Below, piece by piece: positions 48,027 through 57,901 of a stretch of DNA of 64,000 bases (positions within the stretch are counted from its first letter, which is position 1; each line of letters begins with the position of its first letter). The position numbers and the translations under genes were made by a program. The notes under the pieces were generated by a model. The model did not search any database. It had not been told where the DNA came from and saw only the letters and a program-made list of their open reading frames with translations. The DNA comes from Sphingopyxis flava. GTDB lineage: Bacteria; Pseudomonadota; Alphaproteobacteria; Sphingomonadales; Sphingomonadaceae. The stretch lies in assembly GCF_900168005.1 (NCBI RefSeq), contig NZ_FUYP01000006.1, positions 62,001 through 126,000 on the forward strand, written 5' to 3'.

Positions 48027-49550
48027 CTACTGCCCGTAACCTGGGGTGCCTGCAAGCCGCACCGCCTCGCGCGCAGCGGCGAAGAGCGCCCCTGCCTTGG
48101 CCTCGCACTCGCGCTGTTCATATGCAGGGTCGCTGTCGGCGACGATGCCCGCGCCCGCCTGGACATGCATTTCGCCGTCCTTGACGATCGCCGTGCGCAG
48201 CACGATGCAGCTGTCCATATTGCCATCCGGAGCGAAATAGCCGACGCCGCCCGCATAGGGCCCACGCGCGTCGGCTTCGAGCTCGGCGATGATCTGGCAC
48301 GCGCGGACCTTCGGCGCGCCGCTGACCGTCCCTGCCGGGAAGCCCGCAAAGAGCGCGTCGATCGCATCCTTGCCGGGTGCGAGGCGGCCGATGACGTTCG
48401 ACACGATGTGCATGACGTGGCTGTAATATTCGACCGTGTAGCTGTCGGTAACGGTGACGCTTCCCCCTTCGGCGGCGCGGCCGACGTCGTTGCGGCCAAG
48501 ATCGAGCAGCATCAGGTGCTCGGCGCGCTCCTTGGGATCGGCGAGCAGACTTTCGCGGTTCTCGACATCCTCAGCACTGGTGCGCCCGCGCGGGCGGGTG
48601 CCCGCGATGGGGCGAATGGTGATCTCGCCGTCGCGGACGCGAACGAGAATCTCGGGCGAAGAGCCGATCAGCGCGAAACCGGGAAGGTCGAGGAAATAGA
48701 GAAAAGGGGAGGGATTGATCCGGCGCAGCGCCCGATAGAGGTCGAAAGGCGGCAGGTCGAACGGCGTCGAAAAGCGCTGCGAGAGTACCACCTGAAAAAT
48801 GTCGCCCGCGGCAATATAATCCTTCGCCGTGCGGACCATTTCGGCAAAGCGCTCGGGTGTCGTAGCAGCGTTCCGGACGATCGCGTCGGGCTCAGCGCGG
48901 GTAGTCGCACCCGGGGTTTGCGCGCTCTGGGTCGCAAGCCGCGCAGCGATGTCTTCGAGCCGGTCCTGCGCTGCGTCGATCATCCGGTCGATCGGCGCGC
49001 TCGCATCGGGCCAGATCGGCGCGATCAGGAACAATTCGTCAGCGAGGCGGTCGAACACGAGGATCGTTGTCGCTCGCACGAAAATCATGTCCGGAAGTTC
49101 AAGCCCGGCGCCGGGCGCGCGCGGCACTCGATCTTCGACGAGACCGATGGTTTCATAGGCGAAGAAGCCAACGAGCGTCGCGAGCGCCTTGGGCAGGCCG
49201 TCAGGCACGTCGAAGCGGCATTCGGCCACAAGATCGCGCAGCGCCTGGAGAGCGGGGACCCCAAAGGGCACGAACGCCGCCTTGTCGTGGCGCCAGTCGC
49301 GATTGATCCGCGCAGCGTTGCCATGAACTTCGAACATCAGGTCGGGATCGAGGCCGAGCAGGCTGTAACGCCCGCGCGTCTCGCCGCTTTCGACCGATTC
49401 GAGCACCCAGTCGCCGCGCCCCGCCTCGATCAGCTTGAGCGCCGCCGACACCGGCGTCTCGACGTCGGCGATCAGGCGCTGCCAGATCACCGCGCCGCGT
49501 CCCTGCGCCAGCGCCTCGAGCGCCGCGGCCCTGCCTTCGAGCGCCGTCAT
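48027..49550 (-). CDS. trpE: Anthranilate synthase component I
   Basis: A 507-residue chorismate-using enzyme. The N-terminal part carries the likely tryptophan-inhibition site (VLESVESGETRGRYSLLG, with the L-L-E-S-type motif). The C-terminal catalytic domain has IRPIAGTRPRGRT, LLADPKERAEHLMLLDLGRND, and TVSGAPKVRACQIIAELE. It makes anthranilate with TrpG. The gene follows ppiD by 8 bases. No leader peptide or attenuator is seen, so control is probably by feedback or upstream of ppiD. Confidence 0.97.
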   Translation of the reverse strand: MTALEGRAAALEALAQGRGAVIWQRLIADVETPVSAALKLIEAGRGDWVLESVESGETRGRYSLLGLDPDLMFEVHGNAARINRDWRHDKAAFVPFGVPALQALRDLVAECRFDVPDGLPKALATLVGFFAYETIGLVEDRVPRAPGAGLELPDMIFVRATTILVFDRLADELFLIAPIWPDASAPIDRMIDAAQDRLEDIAARLATQSAQTPGATTRAEPDAIVRNAATTPERFAEMVRTAKDYIAAGDIFQVVLSQRFSTPFDLPPFDLYRALRRINPSPFLYFLDLPGFALIGSSPEILVRVRDGEITIRPIAGTRPRGRTSAEDVENRESLLADPKERAEHLMLLDLGRNDVGRAAEGGSVTVTDSYTVEYYSHVMHIVSNVIGRLAPGKDAIDALFAGFPAGTVSGAPKVRACQIIAELEADARGPYAGGVGYFAPDGNMDSCIVLRTAIVKDGEMHVQAGAGIVADSDPAYEQRECEAKAGALFAAAREAVRLAGTPGYGQ

Positions 49551-49558
49551 CCCCGGGG

Positions 49559-51502
49559 CTACTGCGCCGGCGCCGTGCCGGTCAGCTCCTTGCGCAGCTT
49601 CTCGAGCAGGTTCTTGTTGATTTTCACACCAGCGCGGCGCTTCGCCTCGGCGACGAGCTGGCCCACCAGCTCGTTGCCGAACGCCGGGCCGAGCGGCTGT
49701 GCAATTGCAGCCACGCGCGCAGGATCGATATCCTTCGGATTCGGGCGGTCGACCTCGTCGAGCGCGATCACCATCCAGCCCCGGTTTCCAGGGATTTCGA
49801 GCGTCTTCACGCTGCCTTGCGCCATCGAGAATAGGAGCGCGAGCTCGGGCGGCACCGGCTGGCCATTCTGGCCGAGCTCGGCGCGGCTGCCGCCGATCGT
49901 CTGGACCGAGCCGACGTTCGGACCCGCTTCGCGGGCGGCGGCCCCGAGGCCCTTGCCGCCTTCAACGGCTTTCACGATCGCGCGCGCCTTGTCACGCGCC
50001 ACTTTCTGCCCTTCTGCAAGGCGCCAGTCGGCAAGAAGGCCGGCGCGAATCTCCGCGAAGGGGGGCGGGGCAGCGGCGACGATCGATTTCACCGCGAAGA
50101 CCGCGAACTTCTCATTCTCGATGATCGAGACGAGCTGACCTTCGCCCTCGGCGCTCGCCTGAAAGGCCTGCGAGATCATCGGCGCCAATTCGGGAGGAAG
50201 CGCAAAATCAGGCTGCTCCGGCGCGCGGCCGGTAGGAAGCAGCGCGGGCGTCTCGACGAGCTCGAGCTTGCGGTCGCTTGCAACCTCCTCGATCGCGGCG
50301 CCCCCGTTCACAGCGTCCTGGATGGCATTATAATAGTCGACGATCGCCTCGTTCGCCTTGTTCTTGGCAAGTTCCTCGCGAATCTCGGCGCTCGCATCGG
50401 CAAGGGTGCGGGCGGGATTGACTTGAATATTCTCGACACGGGCCACGGCCCAGCCGAGCTCGGTCTGCGTAGGGCCGAGAAGCTCACCTAGCTTTGCGGC
50501 AAAGCCGGCCTTGGCCGCAGCGGCGTTCGTTGTGGCCGCGTAAGCGGACTGCGTAAGGTCTCCCGTGGTCGCGGCGGACAGCCCTGCCGCCTGCGCCGCG
50601 GCGGCGAGCGAGGCACCGCTGCGCACCTTGGTCGCGATCGCGTTGGCCGTGGCCTGATCCGGCGCGATCACCTGGGCGAAACGGCGCGTCTCGCTCGCGG
50701 CGTAACGCGCAGCGTTCGCCTTGTAGACATCGGCGACCTCGGCGTCGGTCACCGCGGGCACCGGCACGGCGCTGCGGTCGAATAGCGCATATTGGATCAC
50801 GCGGCGCTCGGGGACCGTATAGCGCGAGGCGTTCTGCGAGAGATATTTGCGCAGCGCCGCATCGCCAGGGTCAGTCGTGGGCGCAAAGGGGCTCGCGGGA
50901 ACGAAAGTTGCCGATCCGCGCCGCTTTTCGAGCAGCAGCGCGGCATAGGGCTGCGCCATCGCCGCGGATACCCGGGGTATCCTGCCGATCGGTTCGGCGA
51001 TCTGCTCAAGAAGCAGCTGCTGGGCCATATCGCCGCGCAGCTGCGCCTCGCTGATCCCGTTCTGGCGCAGAAACGCCTGATAAGCGCCCTGATCGAAGCG
51101 GCCCGACACGCCAGCGAAGATCGGCAGATCGGCAATGCGCCCGTCGATGAGGCGCTTGCTGACACCAAAACCCATCTCCTTCGTAAGCTGCTCGAAGGCT
51201 GCGCCTTCGATCAGCTGGTCGAGCACCTGGTCGAGCCCGCCCGATTCGACGAACGCCGTCTTGGTGAGCCCCGGCTGCTGCTGGCGCGCCTGGTTATAGG
51301 CGAGATTCACGCGGTCGCGCAGCTCACCAACCCCGATGTCGGTGTTGCCCACCTCGGCGACAGTAGCGCCGCCAAGCCCGCCAAAAGTCGAGTTGCCGGT
51401 GACGTCGCTCAGTGCAAAGGCGACGCCCACGAGGGCAACGAAGGCGAGTGCGAGAAACTTGCCGATCGCGGAAGAGAAGAGGTTGCGGATCGCGGTGATC
51501 AT
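49559..51502 (-). CDS. ppiD: PpiD/SurA-like membrane-anchored peptidyl-prolyl isomerase
   Basis: A 647-residue protein with an inner-membrane anchor (residues ~10-28, FLALAFVALVGVAFAL) and a long periplasmic part. Residues ~45-190 are a SurA-type N-terminal chaperone domain; a parvulin-like part lies at ~260-370 (SETRRFAQVIAPDQATANAIATKVRSG), poorly conserved. It helps fold outer-membrane and secreted proteins at the Sec translocon. ATG 51502 was chosen because the frame upstream only extends to a GTG with no similarity. First gene of the trp transcript, and divergent from tpiA. Confidence 0.88.
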   Translation of the reverse strand: MITAIRNLFSSAIGKFLALAFVALVGVAFALSDVTGNSTFGGLGGATVAEVGNTDIGVGELRDRVNLAYNQARQQQPGLTKTAFVESGGLDQVLDQLIEGAAFEQLTKEMGFGVSKRLIDGRIADLPIFAGVSGRFDQGAYQAFLRQNGISEAQLRGDMAQQLLLEQIAEPIGRIPRVSAAMAQPYAALLLEKRRGSATFVPASPFAPTTDPGDAALRKYLSQNASRYTVPERRVIQYALFDRSAVPVPAVTDAEVADVYKANAARYAASETRRFAQVIAPDQATANAIATKVRSGASLAAAAQAAGLSAATTGDLTQSAYAATTNAAAAKAGFAAKLGELLGPTQTELGWAVARVENIQVNPARTLADASAEIREELAKNKANEAIVDYYNAIQDAVNGGAAIEEVASDRKLELVETPALLPTGRAPEQPDFALPPELAPMISQAFQASAEGEGQLVSIIENEKFAVFAVKSIVAAAPPPFAEIRAGLLADWRLAEGQKVARDKARAIVKAVEGGKGLGAAAREAGPNVGSVQTIGGSRAELGQNGQPVPPELALLFSMAQGSVKTLEIPGNRGWMVIALDEVDRPNPKDIDPARVAAIAQPLGPAFGNELVGQLVAEAKRRAGVKINKNLLEKLRKELTGTAPAQ

Positions 51503-51663
51503 CGAGCGGGCAATCTTTCGAATGGGCGCCAAAGGCACGGTTGGGCGCTGCTTTAGTGCCTGAGTAGCGCAGATGGAAGCCTTGTCATTGCTCGGCTTGC
51601 CTAGCGCCGCCGTGCCCGGCTAGGGGGCTCAGCATCGGAAACGAATGGTGATGGAGCGGAGCG

Positions 51664-52407
51664 ATGGCACGGCGCAAATATGTGGTCGGCAACTGGAAGA
51701 TGAACGGTCTGCGCGCGGGGCTGGGCGAGGCCGAGGCCATTTTTGCTGCAGCCAGGGACCACGCGCCGGTTGATGTTGCGCTCTGTCCTCCCTTTACGCT
51801 GATCGGTGCGATGGCGGCGCTGGGCGGCACGGTCGGCGGGCAGGACTGCCATGCGCAGGACGCGGGGGCCTTTACCGGCTCCGTCGCGGCGCCGATGCTT
51901 GCGGATGTCGGTGCGAGCCTCGTCATCGTCGGGCACAGCGAGCGGCGCGACGGGTTCGGCGAAACCAATGACGATGTGAAGGCGAAGGCCGAGGCCGCGC
52001 TTGCGGCAGGTCTCGCTGTGATCCTTTGTGTCGGCGAATCCCGCGCTGTCCGCGAATCTGGCGGCGCAATCGATCATGTGCTGAAGCAGGTACGCGAATC
52101 CCTGCCCGACGATTTCGAGCGGGCAGCCCTTGCGATTGCCTATGAACCGATCTGGGCAATCGGAACCGGGCTCGTTCCGACCATTGAGGATGTCGCTGCG
52201 ATGCATGGCTCGATCCGCGCAGCGCTCTCCGAACGGATCGGCGCCGGGGCGGCCGAGGTTCGCCTCCTTTATGGCGGTTCGGTCACAGGGGATAATGCCG
52301 CTGACCTTCTTGGCGCGGGCGATGTTGACGGCGCGCTCGTCGGTGGGGCGAGCCTGAGCGCTGCGAAATTCGTGCCGATCATCGAGGCGGCGGCCGGCCT
52401 CTCCTGA
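51664..52407 (+). CDS. tpiA: Triosephosphate isomerase
   Basis: A 247-residue glycolytic enzyme (DHAP to GAP). The catalytic residues are in YVVGNWKMNG (Lys12), IVGHSERR (His ~96) and AIAYEPIWAIGTG (Glu ~166); YGGSV holds the phosphate. It begins a rightward group tpiA, secG, pyrG, common in alphaproteobacteria. Confidence 0.98.
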   Translation: MARRKYVVGNWKMNGLRAGLGEAEAIFAAARDHAPVDVALCPPFTLIGAMAALGGTVGGQDCHAQDAGAFTGSVAAPMLADVGASLVIVGHSERRDGFGETNDDVKAKAEAALAAGLAVILCVGESRAVRESGGAIDHVLKQVRESLPDDFERAALAIAYEPIWAIGTGLVPTIEDVAAMHGSIRAALSERIGAGAAEVRLLYGGSVTGDNAADLLGAGDVDGALVGGASLSAAKFVPIIEAAAGLS

Positions 52408-52561
52408 CGCTGCGCCTACGCCCAGGCAGGGCGCGCCGGGATCGCAATGCCCCCGGGCGGCGCGAACGGTCAGCTATGGCTTGAAGCTGCGCCGCTTCGT
52501 CTCTATGTGCGCGTGCAACCATGGCCTGCGTGCGGCTATTCATGCTTTTCGGGAAAATTCG

Positions 52562-52981
52562 ATGTCCAGCCTCTTTACCTTCCTGCTCGTCGTTCAGGCC
52601 GTCGTTGCGGCCGCGATGATCGGCGTCATCCTGATGCAGAAGTCGGAAGGCGGCGGGCTGGGTGTCGGGGGCAGCCCGGCGGGCCTGCTGTCGGCGCGCG
52701 GCGCTGCGGATTTCCTGACCCGCACGACAACGATTCTCGCCTGCCTTTTTGTGGGTTTGTCGATTCTTCTCGCCGCGATGGCGTCGGTCGGGCGCAGCGG
52801 TACGACGCTCGACACATCGCTTTCAAAGACCGCGCAGCAGTCAAGCGCGCCCCAGGTACCGCTGAGCCAGGCGCCCGCGGCACCCGCCGCGCCGGCGACC
52901 AACGACCCTCTGGCGGCCGCGGCCGCTGCGGCAAGCCAGCCGGCTGAGGCGCCTGCTCAAAACGCTCCTGCCAAGAAATAA
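52562..52981 (+). CDS. secG: Protein translocase subunit SecG
   Basis: A 139-residue membrane protein with two helices (residues ~3-22, LFTFLLVVQAVVAAAMIGVI, and ~55-78, TTILACLFVGLSILLAAMAS) and the LMQKSEGGGLG-type loop between them, the SecG signature. The C-terminal 60 residues are Pro/Ala-rich and common in alphaproteobacterial SecG. It assists SecYE translocation. The ATG at 52562 begins exactly at the first helix; upstream in-frame codons would put an odd tail before it. Confidence 0.95.
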   Translation: MSSLFTFLLVVQAVVAAAMIGVILMQKSEGGGLGVGGSPAGLLSARGAADFLTRTTTILACLFVGLSILLAAMASVGRSGTTLDTSLSKTAQQSSAPQVPLSQAPAAPAAPATNDPLAAAAAAASQPAEAPAQNAPAKK

Positions 52982-53014
52982 CCGCTCGCTTTCCCGGCGG
53001 CGCGGCTCCCTCGC

Positions 53015-53036
53015 GCGGCGGAATTTTTTCCGCCGC
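53015..53036 (+). terminator. Hairpin between secG and pyrG
   Basis: A perfect 9-base stem (53015-53023 with 53028-53036) has a T4 loop and T-rich arms (GGAATTTTTTCC). It may end part of the secG transcript. A second hairpin (GACGGC-ttgc-GCCGTC, 53046-53061) follows before pyrG. Confidence 0.5.
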
Positions 53037-53090
53037 ATGTGATTCGACGGCTTGCGCCGTCACCCCTCCTTTGAGTAAGTCTTTCCTCCC

Positions 53091-54722
53091 ATGGCGCGGT
53101 TCATTTTCATCACCGGCGGCGTGGTCTCCTCCCTTGGCAAAGGTCTGATGGCGGCAAGCCTTGCGGCCCTGTTGCAGGCGCGGGGATTTCGCGTGCGCAT
53201 TCGCAAATTTGATCCTTATCTGAACGTCGACCCGGGCACGATGTCACCCTATCAGCACGGCGAGGTCTATGTGACCGACGACGGGGCCGAGACCGACCTC
53301 GACCTTGGACACTACGAGCGCTTCACCGGCGTTGCTGCGCGCCAGAGCGACAATGTGACCTCGGGCCGTATCTATCAGCAGATCATCACCAAGGAGCGCC
53401 GCGGCGACTATCTTGGCGCGACGGTGCAGGTGGTCCCGCACGTTACCGACGCCATCAAGGCCTTCGCGCGCGCCGAGACCGACGACCTCGATTTCGTGCT
53501 GTGCGAGATTGGCGGTACGGTCGGCGACATTGAATCGCTCCCTTTCATCGAGGCGATCCGCCAGCTCCGCAACGAGGAAGGGCGCGAAAATACACTCTCG
53601 GTCCACGTTACGCTGGTGCCCTATATCGCCGCCGCCGGCGAGTTGAAGACCAAGCCGACCCAGCACAGCGTGCGCGAACTCGCCTCGCTGGGCGTCCAGC
53701 CGGACATTTTGCTCTGCCGCTGCGAAAAGCCGCTGCCCGACGGGGAGCGCGCGAAGATCGCGCAGTTCTGCAATGTACGCAAGGAAGCGGTGATCCCGGC
53801 GCTTGACGCCGATTCCATCTACTCGGTGCCCGTTCAATATCATGGCGAAGGGCTCGATTCGGAGGTGCTGCGCGCCTTCGGCATCCACGATGCGCCCGAT
53901 CCCGACCTCACGGCCTGGTACGACATCATGGACCGCAAGCAGCATCCCGAGGGCGAGGTGACGATCGGCGTGGTGGGCAAATATGTGTCCCTGCCCGACG
54001 CCTACAAGTCGCTCAACGAGGCGCTTGTTCACGGCGGGCTTGCCCACCGGGTCAAGGTGAACATCCGCTGGCTCGACGCCGAAATGTTCGAGCATGACGA
54101 GGATCTGGCGGCCAATCTCGAACCGCTGCACGGCATTCTTGTGCCCGGAGGCTTCGGCGAGCGCGGCTCGGAAGGCAAGATTGCGAGCGTCCGCTTTGCG
54201 CGCGAACGCGGCGTGCCCTTCCTTGGCATCTGCCTGGGCATGCAGATGGCGTGCATCGAAGCGGCGCGAAACACGAGCGGGATAGCAAAGGCATCGAGCA
54301 CCGAATTTGGCCCGACCGATGAACCTGTCGTCGGCCTGATCACCGAATGGATGAGCGCCGAGGGGCTGCAGAAGCGGGGCGCCGATACCGATCTTGGCGG
54401 GACGATGCGGCTCGGCGCCTATGCGGCCAAGCTTTCGCCGAACAGCCATGTCGCGAGCATTTATGGCGCGCGCGATATCTCCGAGCGGCATCGTCACCGC
54501 TATGAGGTGAACGGCGCCTATCGCGATGCTCTTGAAAAGGGCGGTCTGGTCTTTTCAGGCCTGTCCCCCGATGGCATGCTGCCCGAAATCGTCGAGCGGC
54601 CCGACCATCCATGGTTTATCGGGGTACAATTCCATCCCGAGCTCAAGTCGAAGCCGTTCGACCCGCACCCGCTGTTCGCTGGCTTTATCGAGGCGGCTGT
54701 CAAGCAGAGCAGGCTGGTCTGA
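53091..54722 (+). CDS. pyrG: CTP synthase
   Basis: A 543-residue enzyme that aminates UTP to CTP. The N-terminal ligase starts [38 protein letters not shown] and [16 protein letters not shown] follow. The C-terminal glutamine amidotransferase has GICLGMQMA (Cys) and VQFHPELKS (His-Glu). Full family length. The Crp-like gene begins 24 bases later. Confidence 0.98.
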   Translation: MARFIFITGGVVSSLGKGLMAASLAALLQARGFRVRIRKFDPYLNVDPGTMSPYQHGEVYVTDDGAETDLDLGHYERFTGVAARQSDNVTSGRIYQQIITKERRGDYLGATVQVVPHVTDAIKAFARAETDDLDFVLCEIGGTVGDIESLPFIEAIRQLRNEEGRENTLSVHVTLVPYIAAAGELKTKPTQHSVRELASLGVQPDILLCRCEKPLPDGERAKIAQFCNVRKEAVIPALDADSIYSVPVQYHGEGLDSEVLRAFGIHDAPDPDLTAWYDIMDRKQHPEGEVTIGVVGKYVSLPDAYKSLNEALVHGGLAHRVKVNIRWLDAEMFEHDEDLAANLEPLHGILVPGGFGERGSEGKIASVRFARERGVPFLGICLGMQMACIEAARNTSGIAKASSTEFGPTDEPVVGLITEWMSAEGLQKRGADTDLGGTMRLGAYAAKLSPNSHVASIYGARDISERHRHRYEVNGAYRDALEKGGLVFSGLSPDGMLPEIVERPDHPWFIGVQFHPELKSKPFDPHPLFAGFIEAAVKQSRLV

Positions 54723-54746
54723 AGCCATAGAAGGAGAAGAGGGACG

Positions 54747-55433
54747 ATGGATCACGCGAAACTCGCCGAACTTCAGGGTCCCGACAGTATCTTCTCCGGC
54801 CTCACCGTCGAGGATTGGGCCGATATCGCGGGCCGCGCGGTGCAGATTCAGTTCGCCAAGGGCAAGGAATTGCTGAGCCAGGGCGACACGGGCGACAGTC
54901 TCCTGATCCTGACGGAGGGAAGCGCGCGGGTCTCGCTTCTCACCGCAAACGGGCGCGAAATCGTCCTGGCATATGCCGAACCGGGCGCAGTTCTCGGCGA
55001 AATCGCCCTGCTCGACGGCGGCGAACGAACCGCATCGGTCTTTGCAACAAGTGCCGGTTCAGCACTTCAGCTCGGCCGTAACGCGATGCGCGACTTTGTG
55101 ACCAGCCATCCTGATTTCGCATGGTCGCTGATGCAGCAGCTCGCACGGCGACTACGCACCGCCGATCAAACGATCGAGAGTGATCGCGCATATGCTTCGG
55201 GCCCGCGCCTTGCGCGCTACCTCAAGCGGCTGATACGCAAGGACAGCCCCGACGCGGTCGCGCGCGTCGAGCTCAGCCAGACCGAACTCGGCAATTTCGC
55301 AGGAATGAGCCGCGAGCATATCAACCGCCAGCTGCGAAGCTGGGAAGAATCGGGAATCATCGCGCTCGACCAGGGCCGGGTGCGAGTGCTCGAACCCGAG
55401 ATGCTCGAGGATATCAGCGAAGTCGAGGGCTAA
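54747..55433 (+). CDS. Crp/Fnr family transcriptional regulator
   Basis: A 228-residue regulator. The N-terminal cyclic-nucleotide-binding barrel (residues ~18-130) contains GDTGDSLLILTEG and GEIALLDGGERTAS, whose Glu and Arg-Thr match the cAMP-contact positions of CRP. The C-terminal winged helix (~170-215) has LSQTELGNFAGMSREHINRQLRSW as recognition region. No Fe-S Cys cluster is present, so it is Crp-like rather than Fnr-like. Preceded by GGAGAAGAG. Regulon and ligand are unknown. Confidence 0.9.
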   Translation: MDHAKLAELQGPDSIFSGLTVEDWADIAGRAVQIQFAKGKELLSQGDTGDSLLILTEGSARVSLLTANGREIVLAYAEPGAVLGEIALLDGGERTASVFATSAGSALQLGRNAMRDFVTSHPDFAWSLMQQLARRLRTADQTIESDRAYASGPRLARYLKRLIRKDSPDAVARVELSQTELGNFAGMSREHINRQLRSWEESGIIALDQGRVRVLEPEMLEDISEVEG

Positions 55434-55471
55434 GGACGGGGACACGGCGCACCGAGGCGATGAACCTCGCC

Positions 55472-57832
55472 TTAGCTGCGGAGCCGGTCGATCGCCTGCG
55501 CAAGCGCGACATAAAGCTTCCCGATGTCCGACGAGAGGAGCGTGACGCTGATCGCCGAACCGTCGCGCGCGCCAAGAAGCAGGCGTAGCATCGCCTCGAA
55601 ATCGTGGATGAACTGATTGACCGCGGAATGGAAGCCGTCGTCGGCCTGATAAAGGCGCAGAATTTCCTTGGCCTCGCTGCTTTCGACCAGCTTGACAGCG
55701 CGCCGGGCAAAGACACCGCGGTCGCCTTTCAGATAGGCCTCCCAGGCCGCATCGCTGACCTCGCTCGACAAGATTTTGGTGAGATCGATCGCGGTCGACT
55801 TCAGCGCTTCGGTGAGCAGTCCGGCCTGTTTGGCAAGCGACTCGCGGTCCGAGGCTGCAATCGCCTGATCGGCCTCACGGGCGCGCTGCTCGACGTTCGC
55901 GCTGGTGTCCATGATCGTGATGAGCTGGCGCATCAAGCGGTCGGCGGCGCGGTTTGCTGCCTCGACTGCGCGCTGCGAGGCTTCCTCGATGGCGCTGAGC
56001 TGGGCCATGACCTCGGTCTTGAATGCCGCGTCGAGCGCCCCGGTCGCGCTTTCGTGCATCGCATCGCGCGCGCCGGCCACCAATTTCTCGAGTGTCTGCC
56101 GCGCCTCTTCGGCAGCGCTGTCGGCGGTTGTGCGCACCTCGCTGAGGGTCGCCATCATGCGCGCGCCGCCCTCGTCGGCAAATTCATCGGCGCCGGCGCG
56201 CAGCTTCGCGAGCGCCTCATCGGCTTCGGCGAGCGAGGCATTGAGCCGCTCGGCGAGCGCCTGCTGGCTTTCGGCATGCCCGGCCATCTTCTCTTCATTG
56301 ACCTGGAGGGTCGATTGGACAGCATTGACGTGCGAGAGCGTCGATTGCGCAACCAGCTCCGAAGCTTCGAGAATCGGCTTGATCTGGGCCAGCGCGGTCT
56401 GCGTGGTCTGGCCGTGCGCGCCCATGCGGTCGAGCGCGCGCGGCAGTGTCTCGTCGAGTTCGCGGGTGACGGCATCGAGCGCGAGAAGGAGCGATTCGGC
56501 GTGGGTGATGAGTTCGCGCGCCGAGCCATTGCCCTTGTGCACCTCGGTCATGAAGGCGGCGAGCTGGCCCTTCGTATCGTCGATCGCCCGGCCAATGACG
56601 CCGGTGCTTGCCGAAACGCTGACGTCGAGAGCATCGAGCTGCTGGCTCACCTCGGCCACATGCGCCCTGATACGCTCGGCAAGCGCTTCGCTCGCTGCGC
56701 CATGGCCCGCGATCTGATCGCCGATCTCGGTGCCTGCGCTGCGCGCCGCGGCAAGCCGCATGTCCATCTCGTCTGCCGCGGCGGCCACACCCTCGCGATA
56801 TTCGCGCCAGGTCGATTCGATCTTTTCGCCCAAGGCCGCAACGGTCGCGCTCATTTCCTCGCGCGCAGACGCTGCAGAATTGGTGATCTGGGCGAGCGCC
56901 GTGCCGTGCGCGCCGGTGACCTGCGCCGAGGCGGCGAGCAGGCTCGCCTCGGCCTCCTTCGTACGCTCCTGAAGACCTGCGATCGCATCGGAGAGGCTCG
57001 CGGTCGAAGCTTCGCCGGTCTGCGCGGCCTTCGCTGCTTCTTCTGCGAGCGCGGCAAGCTTCGCCTCAAGGCTGGCACCTTGCTGGTGCGCGACGAGACC
57101 CGCCTCGCGAAAATTGACGGCGAGCCGCTGCGCGACATCATCGATTCGCGGCAGCCCGGCAAGGAGCCCGTCCATGCGCTGCATCGCGACATCGCCCGAA
57201 CGGGCCAGCTGGTCATTCGCGTTCGCGATGACCGACGCATTGCTTGCGAGCTTGTCGCTGCTTTCGTGCAGCCGGGCAACGGCGTCGAGTCCCAGCTGCT
57301 GGACGATCTTCGCCTGCTCGGCGAGCTGCTTTTGCGCGTCAGCGAGATGGAGACTGAGCGAATGCATCGACTGGCCGAGCGCCTGATTTTCATCGCGCAG
57401 CGCGGCCGCGACGCGCGCGAAACGCGCCTGCTCGGAGCGGCTCGAGCGCAGCGCCACCATCCAGAGCAGGAGAAGAAGGCTAAGCGGCATTGCGACCGTT
57501 GCGACAAGCGCGGGCCATTCGCTAAGCGCCGGCGCGCGGCGGAACCACGAGGTCGCGGCGCCGAGCGCGAAGCCGGTCCAGATGAGGCCTGCTGCGACGA
57601 GCAGGAGAGGAAGACGCTCGCGCCACACGGAGGCGGGGGCCTCCTCGCTTTCATCGTCAAGCAGCGCCGAACGGTCGAGCCAGCCGCGCTCAGCAGGCGC
57701 GTCTTCCGTCGCGGGCGGTTCCGCGGGCGGCAGGCTGTCAGGCGCAGCAGCCTCAGCGGACGCCGTCTCGTCCGCACCTTGGTTTGCCTCGGAATTCCGC
57801 CACAAACCGACGATCTTCTTTTCCCCCGTCAT
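55472..57832 (-). CDS. Large membrane-anchored coiled-coil protein
   Basis: A 786-residue protein. An acidic N-terminus (~1-70) is followed by two transmembrane helices (~75-95, ~103-125). Residues ~130-640 are almost continuous helix with Ala-, Glu- and Gln-rich heptads (DAQKQLAEQAKIVQQLGLD; AALAEEAAKAAQT), and the last ~130 form a compact globular end (ILSSEVSDAAWEAYLKGDRG... GKLYVALAQAIDRLR). MCP-like in appearance but without HAMP or signalling tip. It could be a polar or envelope scaffold. It is divergent from the Hpt-like gene across 69 bases. Confidence 0.7.
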   Translation of the reverse strand: MTGEKKIVGLWRNSEANQGADETASAEAAAPDSLPPAEPPATEDAPAERGWLDRSALLDDESEEAPASVWRERLPLLLVAAGLIWTGFALGAATSWFRRAPALSEWPALVATVAMPLSLLLLLWMVALRSSRSEQARFARVAAALRDENQALGQSMHSLSLHLADAQKQLAEQAKIVQQLGLDAVARLHESSDKLASNASVIANANDQLARSGDVAMQRMDGLLAGLPRIDDVAQRLAVNFREAGLVAHQQGASLEAKLAALAEEAAKAAQTGEASTASLSDAIAGLQERTKEAEASLLAASAQVTGAHGTALAQITNSAASAREEMSATVAALGEKIESTWREYREGVAAAADEMDMRLAAARSAGTEIGDQIAGHGAASEALAERIRAHVAEVSQQLDALDVSVSASTGVIGRAIDDTKGQLAAFMTEVHKGNGSARELITHAESLLLALDAVTRELDETLPRALDRMGAHGQTTQTALAQIKPILEASELVAQSTLSHVNAVQSTLQVNEEKMAGHAESQQALAERLNASLAEADEALAKLRAGADEFADEGGARMMATLSEVRTTADSAAEEARQTLEKLVAGARDAMHESATGALDAAFKTEVMAQLSAIEEASQRAVEAANRAADRLMRQLITIMDTSANVEQRAREADQAIAASDRESLAKQAGLLTEALKSTAIDLTKILSSEVSDAAWEAYLKGDRGVFARRAVKLVESSEAKEILRLYQADDGFHSAVNQFIHDFEAMLRLLLGARDGSAISVTLLSSDIGKLYVALAQAIDRLRS

Positions 57833-57901
57833 GCCACTATCTTACCTATCATTCGCGCCGTGCGAAACGGAAACTTAACCCTGCTGTGACAGGGCTGTGG
57901 A

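Noticed and set aside
47970-50138. Long + strand open frame across trpE and ppiD (722 codons)
   Set aside because: Charged, low-complexity translation with no domain, antisense to two certain genes.
48027-51663. Trp attenuator or leader peptide
   Set aside because: The gap between ppiD and trpE is only 8 bases and no Trp-rich short frame or alternative hairpins are seen.
55604-57889. Long + strand open frame across the coiled-coil gene
   Set aside because: The opposite strand encodes a protein with clear membrane and heptad features; this frame is Gly/Arg-rich without signal or domain.
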